Shown here: piece after piece, positions 8,918 to 17,787 of the stretch | Numbering within the stretch: the first letter of the stretch is position 1 | How the letters are laid out: each line of letters opens with the position of its first letter | Position numbers and translations under genes: made by a program | NCBI RefSeq assembly: GCF_003854935.1 | Contig: NZ_CP033969.1 | Span: forward strand, 3,569,790 to 3,633,789 | Direction of reading: 5' to 3' | Source: Cupriavidus pauculus | GTDB lineage: Bacteria; Pseudomonadota; Gammaproteobacteria; Burkholderiales; Burkholderiaceae | Length of the DNA stretch: 64,000 bases | Notes under the pieces: model-generated | The model's input: only the letters and a program-made list of their open reading frames with translations | Databases searched by the model: none | What the model was told of the DNA's origin: nothing

Positions 8918-11611
8918 ATGCTGCGTACCGACACGCCCGTTACCGTCTATCGCAAGGACTATACTCCGCCCGCGTTTGCCATCGACCACGTCGACCTCGT
9001 GCTCGACCTCGATCCGCAGCGCACCATCGTCACCAGCACGCTGAAGCTGCAGCGCACCGGCGCCGCCGACGCGCCGCTGACACTGGCGGGCGAGGCGCTG
9101 GAACTGCTGGGCGTGCGGCTCGACGGGCAGCCGTTCACGGCCTACCGCGCCGACGCCGGCACGCTGACGCTGACCGGCCTGCCCGCGCAGGGCACGCTGG
9201 AGATCACCGTCGCCATCGACCCGTCGGCCAATACCACGCTGTCCGGCCTGTACGTCTCCAACGGCAACTTCTTCACCCAGTGCGAGGCCGAGGGCTTTCG
9301 TCGCATCACGTACTTCCTGGATCGCCCGGACGTGATGACCACCTACCGCGTGACGCTGCGCGCCGACCGCGCGGCTTACCCGGTGCTGCTGTCCAACGGC
9401 AACCTGCTGTCGCAGCGCGACTTGCCCGACGGCCGCCACGAGGCGGTGTGGGAAGACCCGTTCCGCAAGCCGTCGTACCTGTTCGCGCTGGTGGCGGGCA
9501 AGCTGGAGCGGATCGAGGAGACGATCGTCTCGGCCTCGGGCAAGGAAAAGCTGCTGCAGGTCTGGGTGGAGCCGCAGGACCTGGACAAGACCCGCCACGC
9601 GATGGATTCGCTGATCCACTCGATCCGCTGGGACGAGCGTCGCTTCGGGCTGGAGCTGGACCTGGACCGCTTCATGATCGTCGCCGTGGGCGACTTCAAC
9701 ATGGGCGCGATGGAGAACAAGGGCCTCAACATCTTCAATACCAAGTACGTGCTGGCCAACGCGCAGACGGCCACCGACGTCGACTTTGCCAATATCGAGT
9801 CGGTCGTGGCGCACGAGTACTTCCACAACTGGACCGGCAACCGCGTGACCTGCCGCGACTGGTTCCAGTTGTCGCTCAAGGAGGGCCTGACCGTCTTCCG
9901 CGACCAGGAGTTCTCGGCCGACATGATGGGGTCCGAATCGGGCCGCGCCGTCAAGCGCATCGAGGACGTCCGCGTGCTGCGCCAGGTGCAGTTTCCCGAG
10001 GACGCCGGCCCGATGGCCCACCCGGTGCGCCCGGACAGCTACGAGGAAATCAACAACTTCTACACGGTCACGGTCTACGAGAAAGGCGCCGAGGTGGTGC
10101 GGATGTACCAGACCCTGCTGGGCCGCGACGGCTTCCGCAAGGGCATGGACCTGTACTTCCAGCGCCACGACGGCCAGGCCGTGACCTGCGACGACTTCCG
10201 CGCGGCCATGGCCGACGCCAACGGCCGCGACCTGAAGCAGTTCGGCCTGTGGTACAGCCAGGCCGGCACGCCGGTGGTGATGGCCCGGACCCAGTGGGAT
10301 GCCGCCGCCGGCGCGCTCACGCTGACGCTGACGCAGCGCTGCCCGAAGGTCGGCATCGAGACCCGCGCCGGCAGCCCGGACAAGCAGCCGTTCCACATCC
10401 CGTTCGCGCTGGGCCTGATCGACGCCGAGGGCAACGACCTGCCGCTGCAGCTCGACGGCGAGCCGCAGCCGGCCGGCACCACGCGCGTGCTCGATCTCAC
10501 GCAGGCCGAGCAGACCTTCCGCTTCGTCGGCCTGCCCAAGGGCGGCCGCGCGCCGCTGCCGTCGCTGCTGCGCAATTTCTCGGCGCCGGTCATCGTCGAC
10601 TACGAATACAGCGATGCCGAGCTGACGTTCCTGCTGGCCCACGACAGCGACGCCTTCAACCGCTGGGAAGCCGGCCAGCGGCTGGCCACGCGCGCGCTGC
10701 TGCAACTGGTGGCCGACGTCCAGGCCCGGCGCGAACTGAAGCTCGACACCGGGCTGGTGGCCGCCTTCCGCACCGTGCTGACCGATGGCACGCTGAATCC
10801 GGCCTTCCGCGAACAGGCGCTGATGCTGCCGGCCGAGGCGTACCTGGCCGAGCGCATGGGCGTGGCCGACCCGGCCGCCATCCACCGCGCCCGGCTGTTC
10901 CTGCGCGAGGGCCTGGCCCGCGCGCTCAAGGCCGAATGGCTGGCCGCCTATCACGCCAACGCCACGCCTGGCACCTACAGCCCCGACGCCGAATCCATGG
11001 CCAGGCGCGCGCTGCGCAACCTGGCGCTGGGCTACCTGGCCGACACCGGCGACGCCGACATGCAGGCGCTGGCCGACCAGCACTACCAGCAGAGCGACAA
11101 CATGACGGACCGCTTCGCGGCGCTGTCGGCGCTGGTCAACAGCTTCGCGCCGGGCCGCGAGCACGCGCTGGCGGACTTCTACAGCCGCTTCGAGGGCGAC
11201 GCGCTGGTGATCGACAAGTGGTTCTCGCTCCAGGGCATGCAGCGTGGCGACGTGGGCCCGCACGCCGGCAAGCGCACCATCGACACCGTGCGCGCGCTGA
11301 TGGCGCACCCGGCGTTCAACCTGCGCAACCCGAACCGCGCCCGCTCGCTGATCTTCAGCTTCTGCTCGGGCAACCCGGCCCAGTTCCATGCCGAGGACGG
11401 CTCCGGCTACGCGTTCTGGGCCGAGCAGGTGCTGGCGCTGGACGCGATCAACCCGCAGGTGGCCGCGCGGCTGGCCCGGGTGATGGACCGCTGGCAGAAG
11501 TACGAGATCCCGCTGCGCGACCGCATGCGCGCGGCGCTGGAGCAGGTGGCGGCCGCGCCCACGCTGTCACGCGACGTGCGCGAGATCGTCGGCAAGGCGC
11601 TGGCGAGCTGA
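8918..11611 (+). CDS. pepN: Aminopeptidase N (M1 zinc metallopeptidase)
   Basis: An 897-residue cytosolic aminopeptidase, start chosen at MLRTDTPVTVYRKDY, the standard N-terminus for the proteobacterial enzyme (E. coli PepN is 870). The exopeptidase motif GAMEN is at residues 263-267 and the zinc site HEYFH at 299-303 followed by the downstream Glu helix (LTVFRDQEFS region). It removes N-terminal residues from peptides in cytoplasmic protein turnover. All four M1 domains appear to be present through the alpha-helical C-terminal domain. It lies 122 bp before fbp on the same strand, but fbp has its own good ribosome-binding site and may have its own promoter. Confidence 0.97.
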   Translation: MLRTDTPVTVYRKDYTPPAFAIDHVDLVLDLDPQRTIVTSTLKLQRTGAADAPLTLAGEALELLGVRLDGQPFTAYRADAGTLTLTGLPAQGTLEITVAIDPSANTTLSGLYVSNGNFFTQCEAEGFRRITYFLDRPDVMTTYRVTLRADRAAYPVLLSNGNLLSQRDLPDGRHEAVWEDPFRKPSYLFALVAGKLERIEETIVSASGKEKLLQVWVEPQDLDKTRHAMDSLIHSIRWDERRFGLELDLDRFMIVAVGDFNMGAMENKGLNIFNTKYVLANAQTATDVDFANIESVVAHEYFHNWTGNRVTCRDWFQLSLKEGLTVFRDQEFSADMMGSESGRAVKRIEDVRVLRQVQFPEDAGPMAHPVRPDSYEEINNFYTVTVYEKGAEVVRMYQTLLGRDGFRKGMDLYFQRHDGQAVTCDDFRAAMADANGRDLKQFGLWYSQAGTPVVMARTQWDAAAGALTLTLTQRCPKVGIETRAGSPDKQPFHIPFALGLIDAEGNDLPLQLDGEPQPAGTTRVLDLTQAEQTFRFVGLPKGGRAPLPSLLRNFSAPVIVDYEYSDAELTFLLAHDSDAFNRWEAGQRLATRALLQLVADVQARRELKLDTGLVAAFRTVLTDGTLNPAFREQALMLPAEAYLAERMGVADPAAIHRARLFLREGLARALKAEWLAAYHANATPGTYSPDAESMARRALRNLALGYLADTGDADMQALADQHYQQSDNMTDRFAALSALVNSFAPGREHALADFYSRFEGDALVIDKWFSLQGMQRGDVGPHAGKRTIDTVRALMAHPAFNLRNPNRARSLIFSFCSGNPAQFHAEDGSGYAFWAEQVLALDAINPQVAARLARVMDRWQKYEIPLRDRMRAALEQVAAAPTLSRDVREIVGKALAS

Positions 11612-11733
11612 CCGTTCCCCCTTCGGTGCGCCGCCGCACCAGGACATGGGCCGATTAAGGCGCGCGGCAGGCCAAAACGGCCTGTCCGCAGCGCTGGCCC
11701 TGTAGAATGGCGGCCATCCAAGGAGAACCCACC

Positions 11734-12747
11734 ATGACACGCATCAGCCTCACCCGCTATCTGGTCGAGGAGCAGCGCAAGCACAACACGATCCAGCCCG
11801 AGCTACGGCTGCTGATCGAGGTGGTTGCCCGCGCCTGCAAGGCCATTTCCAACGCCGTCAGCAAGGGCGCCCTCGCGGGCGTGCTGGGGTCGGCCGGCAC
11901 CGGCAACGTCCAGGGCGAGACCCAGCAGAAGCTCGACGTGATCGCCAACGAGGTGCTGCTGGACGCCAACGAATGGGGCGGCCACCTGGCGGCCATGGCG
12001 TCCGAGGAAATGGACTCGTTCTACGAGATCCCGAACCGCTACCCGAAGGGCGAGTACCTGCTGCTGTTCGATCCGCTGGACGGCTCGTCGAACATCGACG
12101 TTAACGTGTCGATCGGCACGATCTTCTCGGTGCTGCACATGCACAAGCCGGGCGAAACCGTGACCGAGAGCGATTTCCTGCAGCCCGGCACGCACCAGGT
12201 GGCCGCCGGCTACGCGGTGTACGGCCCGCAGACCACGCTGGTGCTGACCGTGGGCAATGGCGTGCACATGTTCACGCTGGACCGCGAGGCCGGCAGCTTC
12301 GTGCTGACGCAGTCGGACGTGAAGATCCCGGAGGACACCAAGGAATTCGCGATCAACATGTCCAACATGCGCCACTGGGCCCCGCCGGTGCGCCAGTACA
12401 TCGACGAATGCCTGGCGGGCGAAGACGGCCCGCGCGGCAAGAACTTCAACATGCGCTGGATTGCGTCGATGGTGGCGGACGTGCACCGCATCCTCACGCG
12501 CGGCGGCATCTTCATGTACCCGTGGGACAAGCGCGAGCCCGAGAAGCCGGGCAAGCTGCGCCTGATGTACGAAGCCAACCCGATGGCGTTCCTGGTCGAG
12601 CAGGCCGGCGGCGCGGCCACCAATGGCCAGGAGCGCATCCTGGACGTGACGCCGACCAAGCTGCACCAGCGCGTATCGGTGATCCTGGGCTCGAAGAACG
12701 AGGTGGACCGCGTGACGCGCTACCACCGCGAGGCCGACAAGGGCTGA
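11734..12747 (+). CDS. fbp: Fructose-1,6-bisphosphatase class I
   Basis: A 337-residue enzyme that dephosphorylates fructose-1,6-bisphosphate in gluconeogenesis. Start [15 protein letters not shown] with AAGGAG about 10 bases upstream. Diagnostic class I metal-binding motif [19 protein letters not shown] around residues 110-128 and the downstream GGIFMYPWD and [17 protein letters not shown] segments. Length agrees with the family. It is followed by a TTCG-loop terminator. Together with maeB in the same region this gives a small gluconeogenic neighbourhood, but the genes are not an operon. Confidence 0.97.
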   Translation: MTRISLTRYLVEEQRKHNTIQPELRLLIEVVARACKAISNAVSKGALAGVLGSAGTGNVQGETQQKLDVIANEVLLDANEWGGHLAAMASEEMDSFYEIPNRYPKGEYLLLFDPLDGSSNIDVNVSIGTIFSVLHMHKPGETVTESDFLQPGTHQVAAGYAVYGPQTTLVLTVGNGVHMFTLDREAGSFVLTQSDVKIPEDTKEFAINMSNMRHWAPPVRQYIDECLAGEDGPRGKNFNMRWIASMVADVHRILTRGGIFMYPWDKREPEKPGKLRLMYEANPMAFLVEQAGGAATNGQERILDVTPTKLHQRVSVILGSKNEVDRVTRYHREADKG

Positions 12748-12773
12748 CTGGCGGCCATCCCGGCAGCACGACA

Positions 12774-12797
12774 CAGGGCGCTTCGGCGCCCTGTTTT
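12774..12797 (+). terminator. Rho-independent terminator of fbp
   Basis: 8-bp stem CAGGGCGC / GCGCCCTG closed by a stable TTCG tetraloop and followed by TTTT, 27 bases after the fbp stop. Confidence 0.9.
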
Positions 12798-12816
12798 CAT
12801 TGGCGGCTCAGGCCCG

Positions 12817-13731
12817 TCAGGCGGCCAGCAGCCACTGCATCCGCCAGCGCGCGGTGTCACCCGGCGCCAGCGTGCGCAACCCCGTGCCTTCCCAGCCGCG
12901 CGCCGCCAGGTTGACGGCATCGGCCACGTGCGACACCGGCTCCAGGCAGAAGAACGCGCAGCCGGCCGGCGCGTGCAGCACCAGGTGGTCCAGCCCCTCG
13001 CCGGCGCGGATCGTCAGCGTGGCGCCGTCCGGCCGCTTGACCGTCGCCGTACGCTTCCAGCCGCCGTAGTAACGGCTGAAATCGCCCTCGGGCAGGTCGC
13101 GCTCGCGCAGAAAGCGCTCGCCATCGGCCACGGCCGTGCGCCCCGTGGCCACGCCGCCCGCATCGGCCGGCCAGACGTACGCGGCATCGAACTGCACGCG
13201 CAGCCCCGGCACGCGCGCCAGGAACGGATGGAAGCCGCCGCCCACGGGCATGTCGGTGTCGCCATCGTTGCGGATGGCCAGCTCGGCGTCGAGCCCCGTG
13301 GCCGACAGCCGCAGCGTCTGCCACGCCGTGAGCGCCCACGGCCAGCCACCATCGCGCCCGGCATGGGCCAGCGTCATGACGAGCTGGTCGGCGCCGGCTT
13401 CAGCCACGGTCCACGGCCGCGCGTGGCCAAGGCCGTGCATCGCATGGGCCTGCCCCGGATGGGCCGGCACCACGATGTCGCGCCCCTGCCAGCGAAAGCG
13501 CCCCTCGCGGATCCGGTTCGAGAACGGCAGCAGCGGATAGCTGCCCGCCTTGGGCCACTGATGCGCGTCGAACCCCTGCGTGGCATCGAGCGGCGCCAGC
13601 CAGTCGATCACCGTGCCATCGGCCCGGGCCGTACGCAGGGTGGCCATGCGGCCGCCGAGGGACGGGGCGATGGTGAGGGTGTGGGGGGCGGCGGTGAGGG
13701 TGTGGGTGGGGCCTGGAACGAGGTTGGGCAT
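12817..13731 (-). CDS. Aldose 1-epimerase (mutarotase) family protein
   Basis: A 304-residue protein, start set at MPNLVPGPTHTL; the open frame upstream runs through a repeat element and is not protein-like. Mutarotase landmarks are FSNRIREGRF, HGLGHARPW with a catalytic-type His, GGGFHPF with the second His, and LEPVSHVADAVN containing the Glu. It would interconvert alpha and beta forms of a free sugar or sugar acid. It lies downstream of, and codirectional with, the uronate dehydrogenase/TRAP genes, separated by 204 bp containing a repeat, so a role as hexuronate mutarotase supplying the anomer used by the dehydrogenase is an attractive inference. A role with ordinary hexoses is the alternative. 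Confidence 0.85.
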   Translation of the reverse strand: MPNLVPGPTHTLTAAPHTLTIAPSLGGRMATLRTARADGTVIDWLAPLDATQGFDAHQWPKAGSYPLLPFSNRIREGRFRWQGRDIVVPAHPGQAHAMHGLGHARPWTVAEAGADQLVMTLAHAGRDGGWPWALTAWQTLRLSATGLDAELAIRNDGDTDMPVGGGFHPFLARVPGLRVQFDAAYVWPADAGGVATGRTAVADGERFLRERDLPEGDFSRYYGGWKRTATVKRPDGATLTIRAGEGLDHLVLHAPAGCAFFCLEPVSHVADAVNLAARGWEGTGLRTLAPGDTARWRMQWLLAA

Positions 13732-13786
13732 GGTCGTGTGGTGAATCGCGGCGCGGCTTACCCAATATCGGATCGAACGTCGACGG

Positions 13787-13916
13787 GTTGCTCCCCTCTC
13801 CCTCCGGGAGAGGGGTTGGGGGAGAGGGCGTGGCGGTTCCATCCACGACATGTCGCGATCTGATCCGCTGGCCCTCTCCCCCGCCCCTCTCCCGCAAGCG
13901 GGAGAGGGGAGACAAC
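13787..13916. repeat. REPIN-like inverted pair of palindromic repeats
   Basis: Two hairpins in mirror orientation. The first is CCCCTCTCCC / GGGAGAGGGG at 13793-13815; the second is CCCCTCTCCCGC / GCGGGAGAGGGG at 13884-13909. Their inner flanks GGGGGAGAGGGC (13818-13829) and GCCCTCTCCCCC (13871-13882) are a perfect 12-bp inverted repeat, and the outer flanks GTTGCTCCCC and GGGGAGACAAC also match. The whole 130 bp can therefore fold as one large cruciform. It lies between dctM and the mutarotase gene. A third copy is at 53105-53142. Confidence 0.85.
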
Positions 13917-13935
13917 AATGGGAACGCGTACGTTC

Positions 13936-15219
13936 CTACTTCAGCAACGTCTCCGGCAGCCACAGCGAGAACGCCGGCACGTACGTCACCAGCAGCAGCG
14001 CCGCCAGCAGCGCGCCGTAGAACGGCCAGATCGTGCGCATGACCTGCCCCACCGAGACGCCGCCGATGGCGCAGCCGACGAACTGGGTGGTGCCCACGGG
14101 CGGGGTGTTCAGGCCCAGCGCGCAGTTGATCAGCATCAGCATGCCGAACTGGACCGGGCTCATGCCGTAGTGCATGCAGATCGGCAGGAAGATCGGCGTG
14201 CAGATCAGGATCGTGGCGGCCATGTCCAGGAAGGTGCCGAGGATGAACAGCATCACGTTCACCATCAGGAAGATCACCCACGGGCTGGTGGACACCGAGC
14301 TCAGGAACTGCCCGGTCAGCTCGGCCACGCCATAGAGGCTGATCATGTAGCCGAACGTCGCCGAGATGCCGATCAGCAGCAGCACCACGCCGGTCGTCTT
14401 GACCGCCTTGGCCGCGGCCTTGATGAACTGCTCGCGGGTCAGCGAGCGGTACAGGAACACGGTCAGCGTCAGCGCGTACAGCACGGCCACGGCGGCCGAT
14501 TCGGTGGCCGTGAACACGCCCGACAGGATGCCGGCCAGGATCAGCACCACCACGAACAGCCCCGGGAGCGCGGCGGCCAGCGAGTGGCCCACGATCTGCC
14601 AGCCCGGGAACGTGCCCGACGGGTAGCCGCGGCTGCGCGCCACGAAGTACGCGGCGGCCAGGTTGCAGATCGTCAGGATCAGCGCCGGCAGCACGCCCGC
14701 CAGGATCAGCGCGGCGATGGACACCTTGCCGCCCGCCGCCAGCGTGTAGATGATCATGTTGTGGCTGGTCGGCATCAGCGCGCCCACCAGGGCCGCGTGG
14801 GTGGTCACGTTGACCGCGTAGTCGGCGTGGTAGCCCTCGCGCTTCATCATCGGGATCATCACCGCGCCCATTGCCGACACATCCGCCACGGGCGACCCCG
14901 ACACGCCGCCGAACAGCGTGCACGCCACCACGTTGGACATGCCCAGCCCGCCGCGCACATGGCCGGCCATCGACTTGGCAAAGTTGACGATGCGGTCCGC
15001 GATGCCGCCGTACAGCATCAGTTCGCCCGCGAAGATGAAGAACGGGATGGCCAGGAACGAGAACGCGTTCATGCCCGACGTCATCTGCTGGAACACCACG
15101 GCCAGCGGCAGGCCCTCGTAGAGGATCGTGGCCACGGCCGACAGCCCGATGGCGAACGCGACCGGCACTCCGAGGATCAGGAAGCCGAAGAAGCAGACGG
15201 TGAGGATGATCAGTGCCAT
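13936..15219 (-). CDS. dctM: TRAP transporter large permease subunit (DctM family)
   Basis: A 427-residue inner-membrane protein with about 12 hydrophobic helices; start at MALIILTVCFFGFLILGVPVAF, the usual DctM N-terminus. Conserved features include MTSGMNAFSFLAIPFFIFAGE, GLGMSNVVACTLFGGVSGSPVADVSA and LNTPPVGTTQFVGCAIGGVS. It forms the ion-coupled translocation channel with the small subunit encoded just upstream (10-bp overlap). In this operon it most likely imports hexuronates such as galacturonate or glucuronate, inferred from the uronate dehydrogenase and lactonase in the same operon. Confidence 0.95.
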   Translation of the reverse strand: MALIILTVCFFGFLILGVPVAFAIGLSAVATILYEGLPLAVVFQQMTSGMNAFSFLAIPFFIFAGELMLYGGIADRIVNFAKSMAGHVRGGLGMSNVVACTLFGGVSGSPVADVSAMGAVMIPMMKREGYHADYAVNVTTHAALVGALMPTSHNMIIYTLAAGGKVSIAALILAGVLPALILTICNLAAAYFVARSRGYPSGTFPGWQIVGHSLAAALPGLFVVVLILAGILSGVFTATESAAVAVLYALTLTVFLYRSLTREQFIKAAAKAVKTTGVVLLLIGISATFGYMISLYGVAELTGQFLSSVSTSPWVIFLMVNVMLFILGTFLDMAATILICTPIFLPICMHYGMSPVQFGMLMLINCALGLNTPPVGTTQFVGCAIGGVSVGQVMRTIWPFYGALLAALLLVTYVPAFSLWLPETLLK

Positions 15220-15782
15220 GCCGGCTCCACTTCCGTGCCTTTCAGCACTGCAATGATGTGTTCGATCGAGAACAGCACGATCAGCACGCCGGCGATGACC
15301 GGCGGCAGGTAGCGCCACCCTTCGGAAATGCCCAGCGTGGGCAGCTTGTAGTCGGCCACGGACATCGCCAGGATCGCGCAGTTCCAGGCCATGACCGCGC
15401 CAAACGTGCCGACCAGCGTGTGGATCAGCAGCTCAAGCTTGATGCGCAGGCGCTCGGACAGCAGCACCAGCAGCGACTCCAGGCCGATGTGGCCCGCGTC
15501 GCGCACGCCCACCGCCGTGCCCAGCATGGTCACGTACAGCACCAGCAGCATCGCGATGGACTCGGCCCAGGTGGGCGTGTCGTTGAGCACGTAGCGCCCG
15601 AAGACCTGGTAGAGCACCGCGATCACGAGCAGCACCAGGCCGAAGACGCCCAGGCCCAGGCAGGCCCGGGCCAGCGCGGCACAGAAGCGGGTATAGGGAT
15701 GGGCGTGCGCGGCCACCGCCGGGTCGGCGGGGCCATGCGCGCCCTCCGCCGGCGCGGCCGGCGTGGGGGATGGCGAAAGCAT
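15210..15782 (-). CDS. dctQ: TRAP transporter small permease subunit (DctQ family)
   Basis: A 190-residue membrane protein with four hydrophobic segments, the DctQ layout. The second helix region holds YQVFGRYVLNDTPTWAESIAMLLVLY, containing the conserved RY and W-x-E pattern of the family. The first 30 residues are a Pro/Ala-rich cytoplasmic tail. It bridges the substrate-binding protein and DctM. The gene starts 28 bases after the dctP stop and overlaps dctM by 10 bases, so the three subunits are co-transcribed. Confidence 0.93.
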   Translation of the reverse strand: MLSPSPTPAAPAEGAHGPADPAVAAHAHPYTRFCAALARACLGLGVFGLVLLVIAVLYQVFGRYVLNDTPTWAESIAMLLVLYVTMLGTAVGVRDAGHIGLESLLVLLSERLRIKLELLIHTLVGTFGAVMAWNCAILAMSVADYKLPTLGISEGWRYLPPVIAGVLIVLFSIEHIIAVLKGTEVEPAWH

Positions 15783-15810
15783 GATGGATTCCCTGCTGCG
15801 GGTACGTCGG

Positions 15811-16803
15811 TTACTTCGTCTCTTGCGCGCGGCGCACGAGGTCCTTCATCTGCGCGCTGGTAATGAAGCGGTCGTACACGGGCTTCATCGCGGCCTGGAA
15901 CGACGCCTTGTCCACCTGGATGATCTGCACGCCCGACGCCTCCACCAGCTTGCGCGACTTCTGCTCGCGCTCATCCCACAGCTTGCGCATGTACGGCACC
16001 GAATCCTTGGCGGCCTGGCGCACCATCGCCTGGTCTTCCTTCGACAGGCGGTCCCACGCGACCTTCGAGAACAGCAGCATTTCCGGGGCCATCGAGTGCT
16101 CGGTCAGCGAGTAGTACTTGGCCACCTCGAACTGGCGCGAGCTCTCGTAGCTGGGCCAGTTGTTCTCGGCGCCGTCGACCAGGCCGGTCTTCAGCGCGGT
16201 GTAGACCTCGCCCCAGGGCATCGGCGTGGCGTTGGCGTGCATGGCTTCCAGCAGCGACACCCAGAGGTCCGACTGCTGCACGCGGATCTTCATGCCCTTG
16301 GCGTCGGCCAGCGACTTGATCGGGCGCTTGGTGGTGTACATCGAGCGCGAGCCGCTGTCGTACCAGGCCAGGCCGATGAAGCCGTTTTTCTCGCACGACT
16401 TCAGGATGTCGTCGCCCACCGGGCCGTCCAGCACGTGCCGCATGTGCTCGGTGGAGCGGAACAGGAACGGCATCGTCGGGACGATGGTCGCCTCGCAAAT
16501 GTTGTTCATCGCGGCCGAGTTCACGCGCACCATCGACAGCGCGCCGATCTTGGTCTGCTCGATGGCGTCCTTCTCGCTGCCCAGCGAGCCCTGCGCGAAC
16601 ACCTTGACCGACATCTTGCCGTTGGAGCGCTGCTTGAGCAGGTCGCCCAGGTGGCGCACGGCCTGGACGGTCGGGTAGTCGTCGGGATGGATGTCGGCCG
16701 AGCGGAATTCCACGGCGTGCACGGCCGTGGGCAGCGCCACGGCGGCGAGCAGCGCGGCCATCAGGGTACCCAGGCGGGTACGCGGGGAGCGGTGTTGGAA
16801 CAT
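15811..16803 (-). CDS. dctP: TRAP transporter periplasmic substrate-binding protein (DctP family)
   Basis: A 330-residue periplasmic protein. The signal peptide ends near AVHA (about residue 30) and the mature start is [16 protein letters not shown], as in the DctP/TeaA fold. Family features include [23 protein letters not shown] and the conserved Arg/Asn region [36 protein letters not shown]. It binds a carboxylate ligand and hands it to DctQM. The position directly after a gluconolactonase-like gene and uronate dehydrogenase points to a hexuronate or aldarate ligand. Homologs near uronate dehydrogenases have been shown to bind uronates. Confidence 0.93.
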   Translation of the reverse strand: MFQHRSPRTRLGTLMAALLAAVALPTAVHAVEFRSADIHPDDYPTVQAVRHLGDLLKQRSNGKMSVKVFAQGSLGSEKDAIEQTKIGALSMVRVNSAAMNNICEATIVPTMPFLFRSTEHMRHVLDGPVGDDILKSCEKNGFIGLAWYDSGSRSMYTTKRPIKSLADAKGMKIRVQQSDLWVSLLEAMHANATPMPWGEVYTALKTGLVDGAENNWPSYESSRQFEVAKYYSLTEHSMAPEMLLFSKVAWDRLSKEDQAMVRQAAKDSVPYMRKLWDEREQKSRKLVEASGVQIIQVDKASFQAAMKPVYDRFITSAQMKDLVRRAQETK

Positions 16804-16894
16804 GTGTATTGCCTCCAGAGTTATTCGTTATCAGTCGACACAGGTTCGGCCCCCTGGCCCGGCGCGGGCCCGGAGGGCGCGATGCGAAATCGGG

Positions 16895-17782
16895 TCAGTC
16901 GCGCAGCACGGGCTCCGCGGTGCCGCGCACGCCGGGGCGCAGCGCCACCACGGCGCCGGACAGCGGGTCGCTGTCGTCGGTGCGGATCGACGTGACGTAG
17001 AGCGTGTCCAGCCCGCTGCCACCGAACGCACACATGGCCGGCTTGGCGAACGGCACGGCCAGGCTGCGGTCCAGGCGGCCATCCGGCGTGAAGCGGTGCA
17101 CCTGGCCGGCGTCGTTGCCGCAGATCCAGTAGCCGCCGTCCTGGTCCACCGCGGCGCCGTCGGGGCGGCCCGGGTAGCGGTTCATGTCGATGAACACGCG
17201 CCCGTTGGCCGGCGTGCCGGTATCGACGTCGTAGTCGAAGGCCCAGACCGCCTGCCGCGCCGGGTGCGAATCGGACAGGTACATCGTGCGCCCGTCGGGG
17301 CTGAAGGCCAGGCCGTTGGGCGTGATCAGGTCCTCGCGGACCACGTCCAGCGCGCCGCTGCGCGCGTCGTAGCGATAGAGCTTGCCGTCGGTGGCGGCCA
17401 GCGACATGTCCATCACCATCGTGCCGGCCCAGAAGCGGCCCTGGCGGTCGCAGCGGCCATCGTTGAAGCGCATGCCGCCGCGCGCGTGCTGCACGGCCGC
17501 CACGGGCTGCGGCGTCGGCGCCGGTTGTCCCGCCACCAGCTTGCCGATGCGGAACAGGCCGGTCTCCATCGCCAGCAGCCAGCCGCCGTCGGCCGTCATC
17601 GCCATGCAGCCCGCCATCTCGGGGATGGCCCAGTGCCTGGTGTCGCCGCTGGCCGGGTCAAAGCGCCACAGCGTGCGATTGGGGATATCGGTCCAGTACA
17701 GCGCCGCCTCGCCCGCGTGCCAGACGGGGCTTTCGCCCACGCCGCAGCGCATGTCGCCGATCCGTTCGTAGGTGCCGGCCAT
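16895..17782 (-). CDS. SMP-30/gluconolactonase-family lactonase (aldarolactonase)
   Basis: A 295-residue six-bladed beta-propeller hydrolase, start MAGTYERIGDMRCG. Metal-site and propeller motifs: GVGESPVWHAGEAALYWTDI with the first Glu ligand, CDRQGRFWAGTM, TPNGLAFSPDGRTMYLSDS containing the Asn ligand, and NRYPGRPDGAAVDQDGGYWIC with the Asp. Family members open sugar-acid lactones. It starts 5 bases after the uronate dehydrogenase stop, so its natural substrate is most likely the galactaro- or glucarolactone made by that enzyme. An open frame continues upstream over the dehydrogenase gene in another phase, but that is not coding. Confidence 0.9.
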   Translation of the reverse strand: MAGTYERIGDMRCGVGESPVWHAGEAALYWTDIPNRTLWRFDPASGDTRHWAIPEMAGCMAMTADGGWLLAMETGLFRIGKLVAGQPAPTPQPVAAVQHARGGMRFNDGRCDRQGRFWAGTMVMDMSLAATDGKLYRYDARSGALDVVREDLITPNGLAFSPDGRTMYLSDSHPARQAVWAFDYDVDTGTPANGRVFIDMNRYPGRPDGAAVDQDGGYWICGNDAGQVHRFTPDGRLDRSLAVPFAKPAMCAFGGSGLDTLYVTSIRTDDSDPLSGAVVALRPGVRGTAEPVLRD

Positions 17783-17787
17783 GGCGC

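Noticed and set aside
8855-11389. 844-codon minus-strand frame opposite pepN
   Set aside because: Antisense shadow; pepN has all M1 motifs on the other strand.
13787-13916. Rho-independent terminator of dctM
   Set aside because: Strong stems but no T-tract after them on the minus strand, and the same core recurs at 53105-53142, so it is better explained as a repeat.
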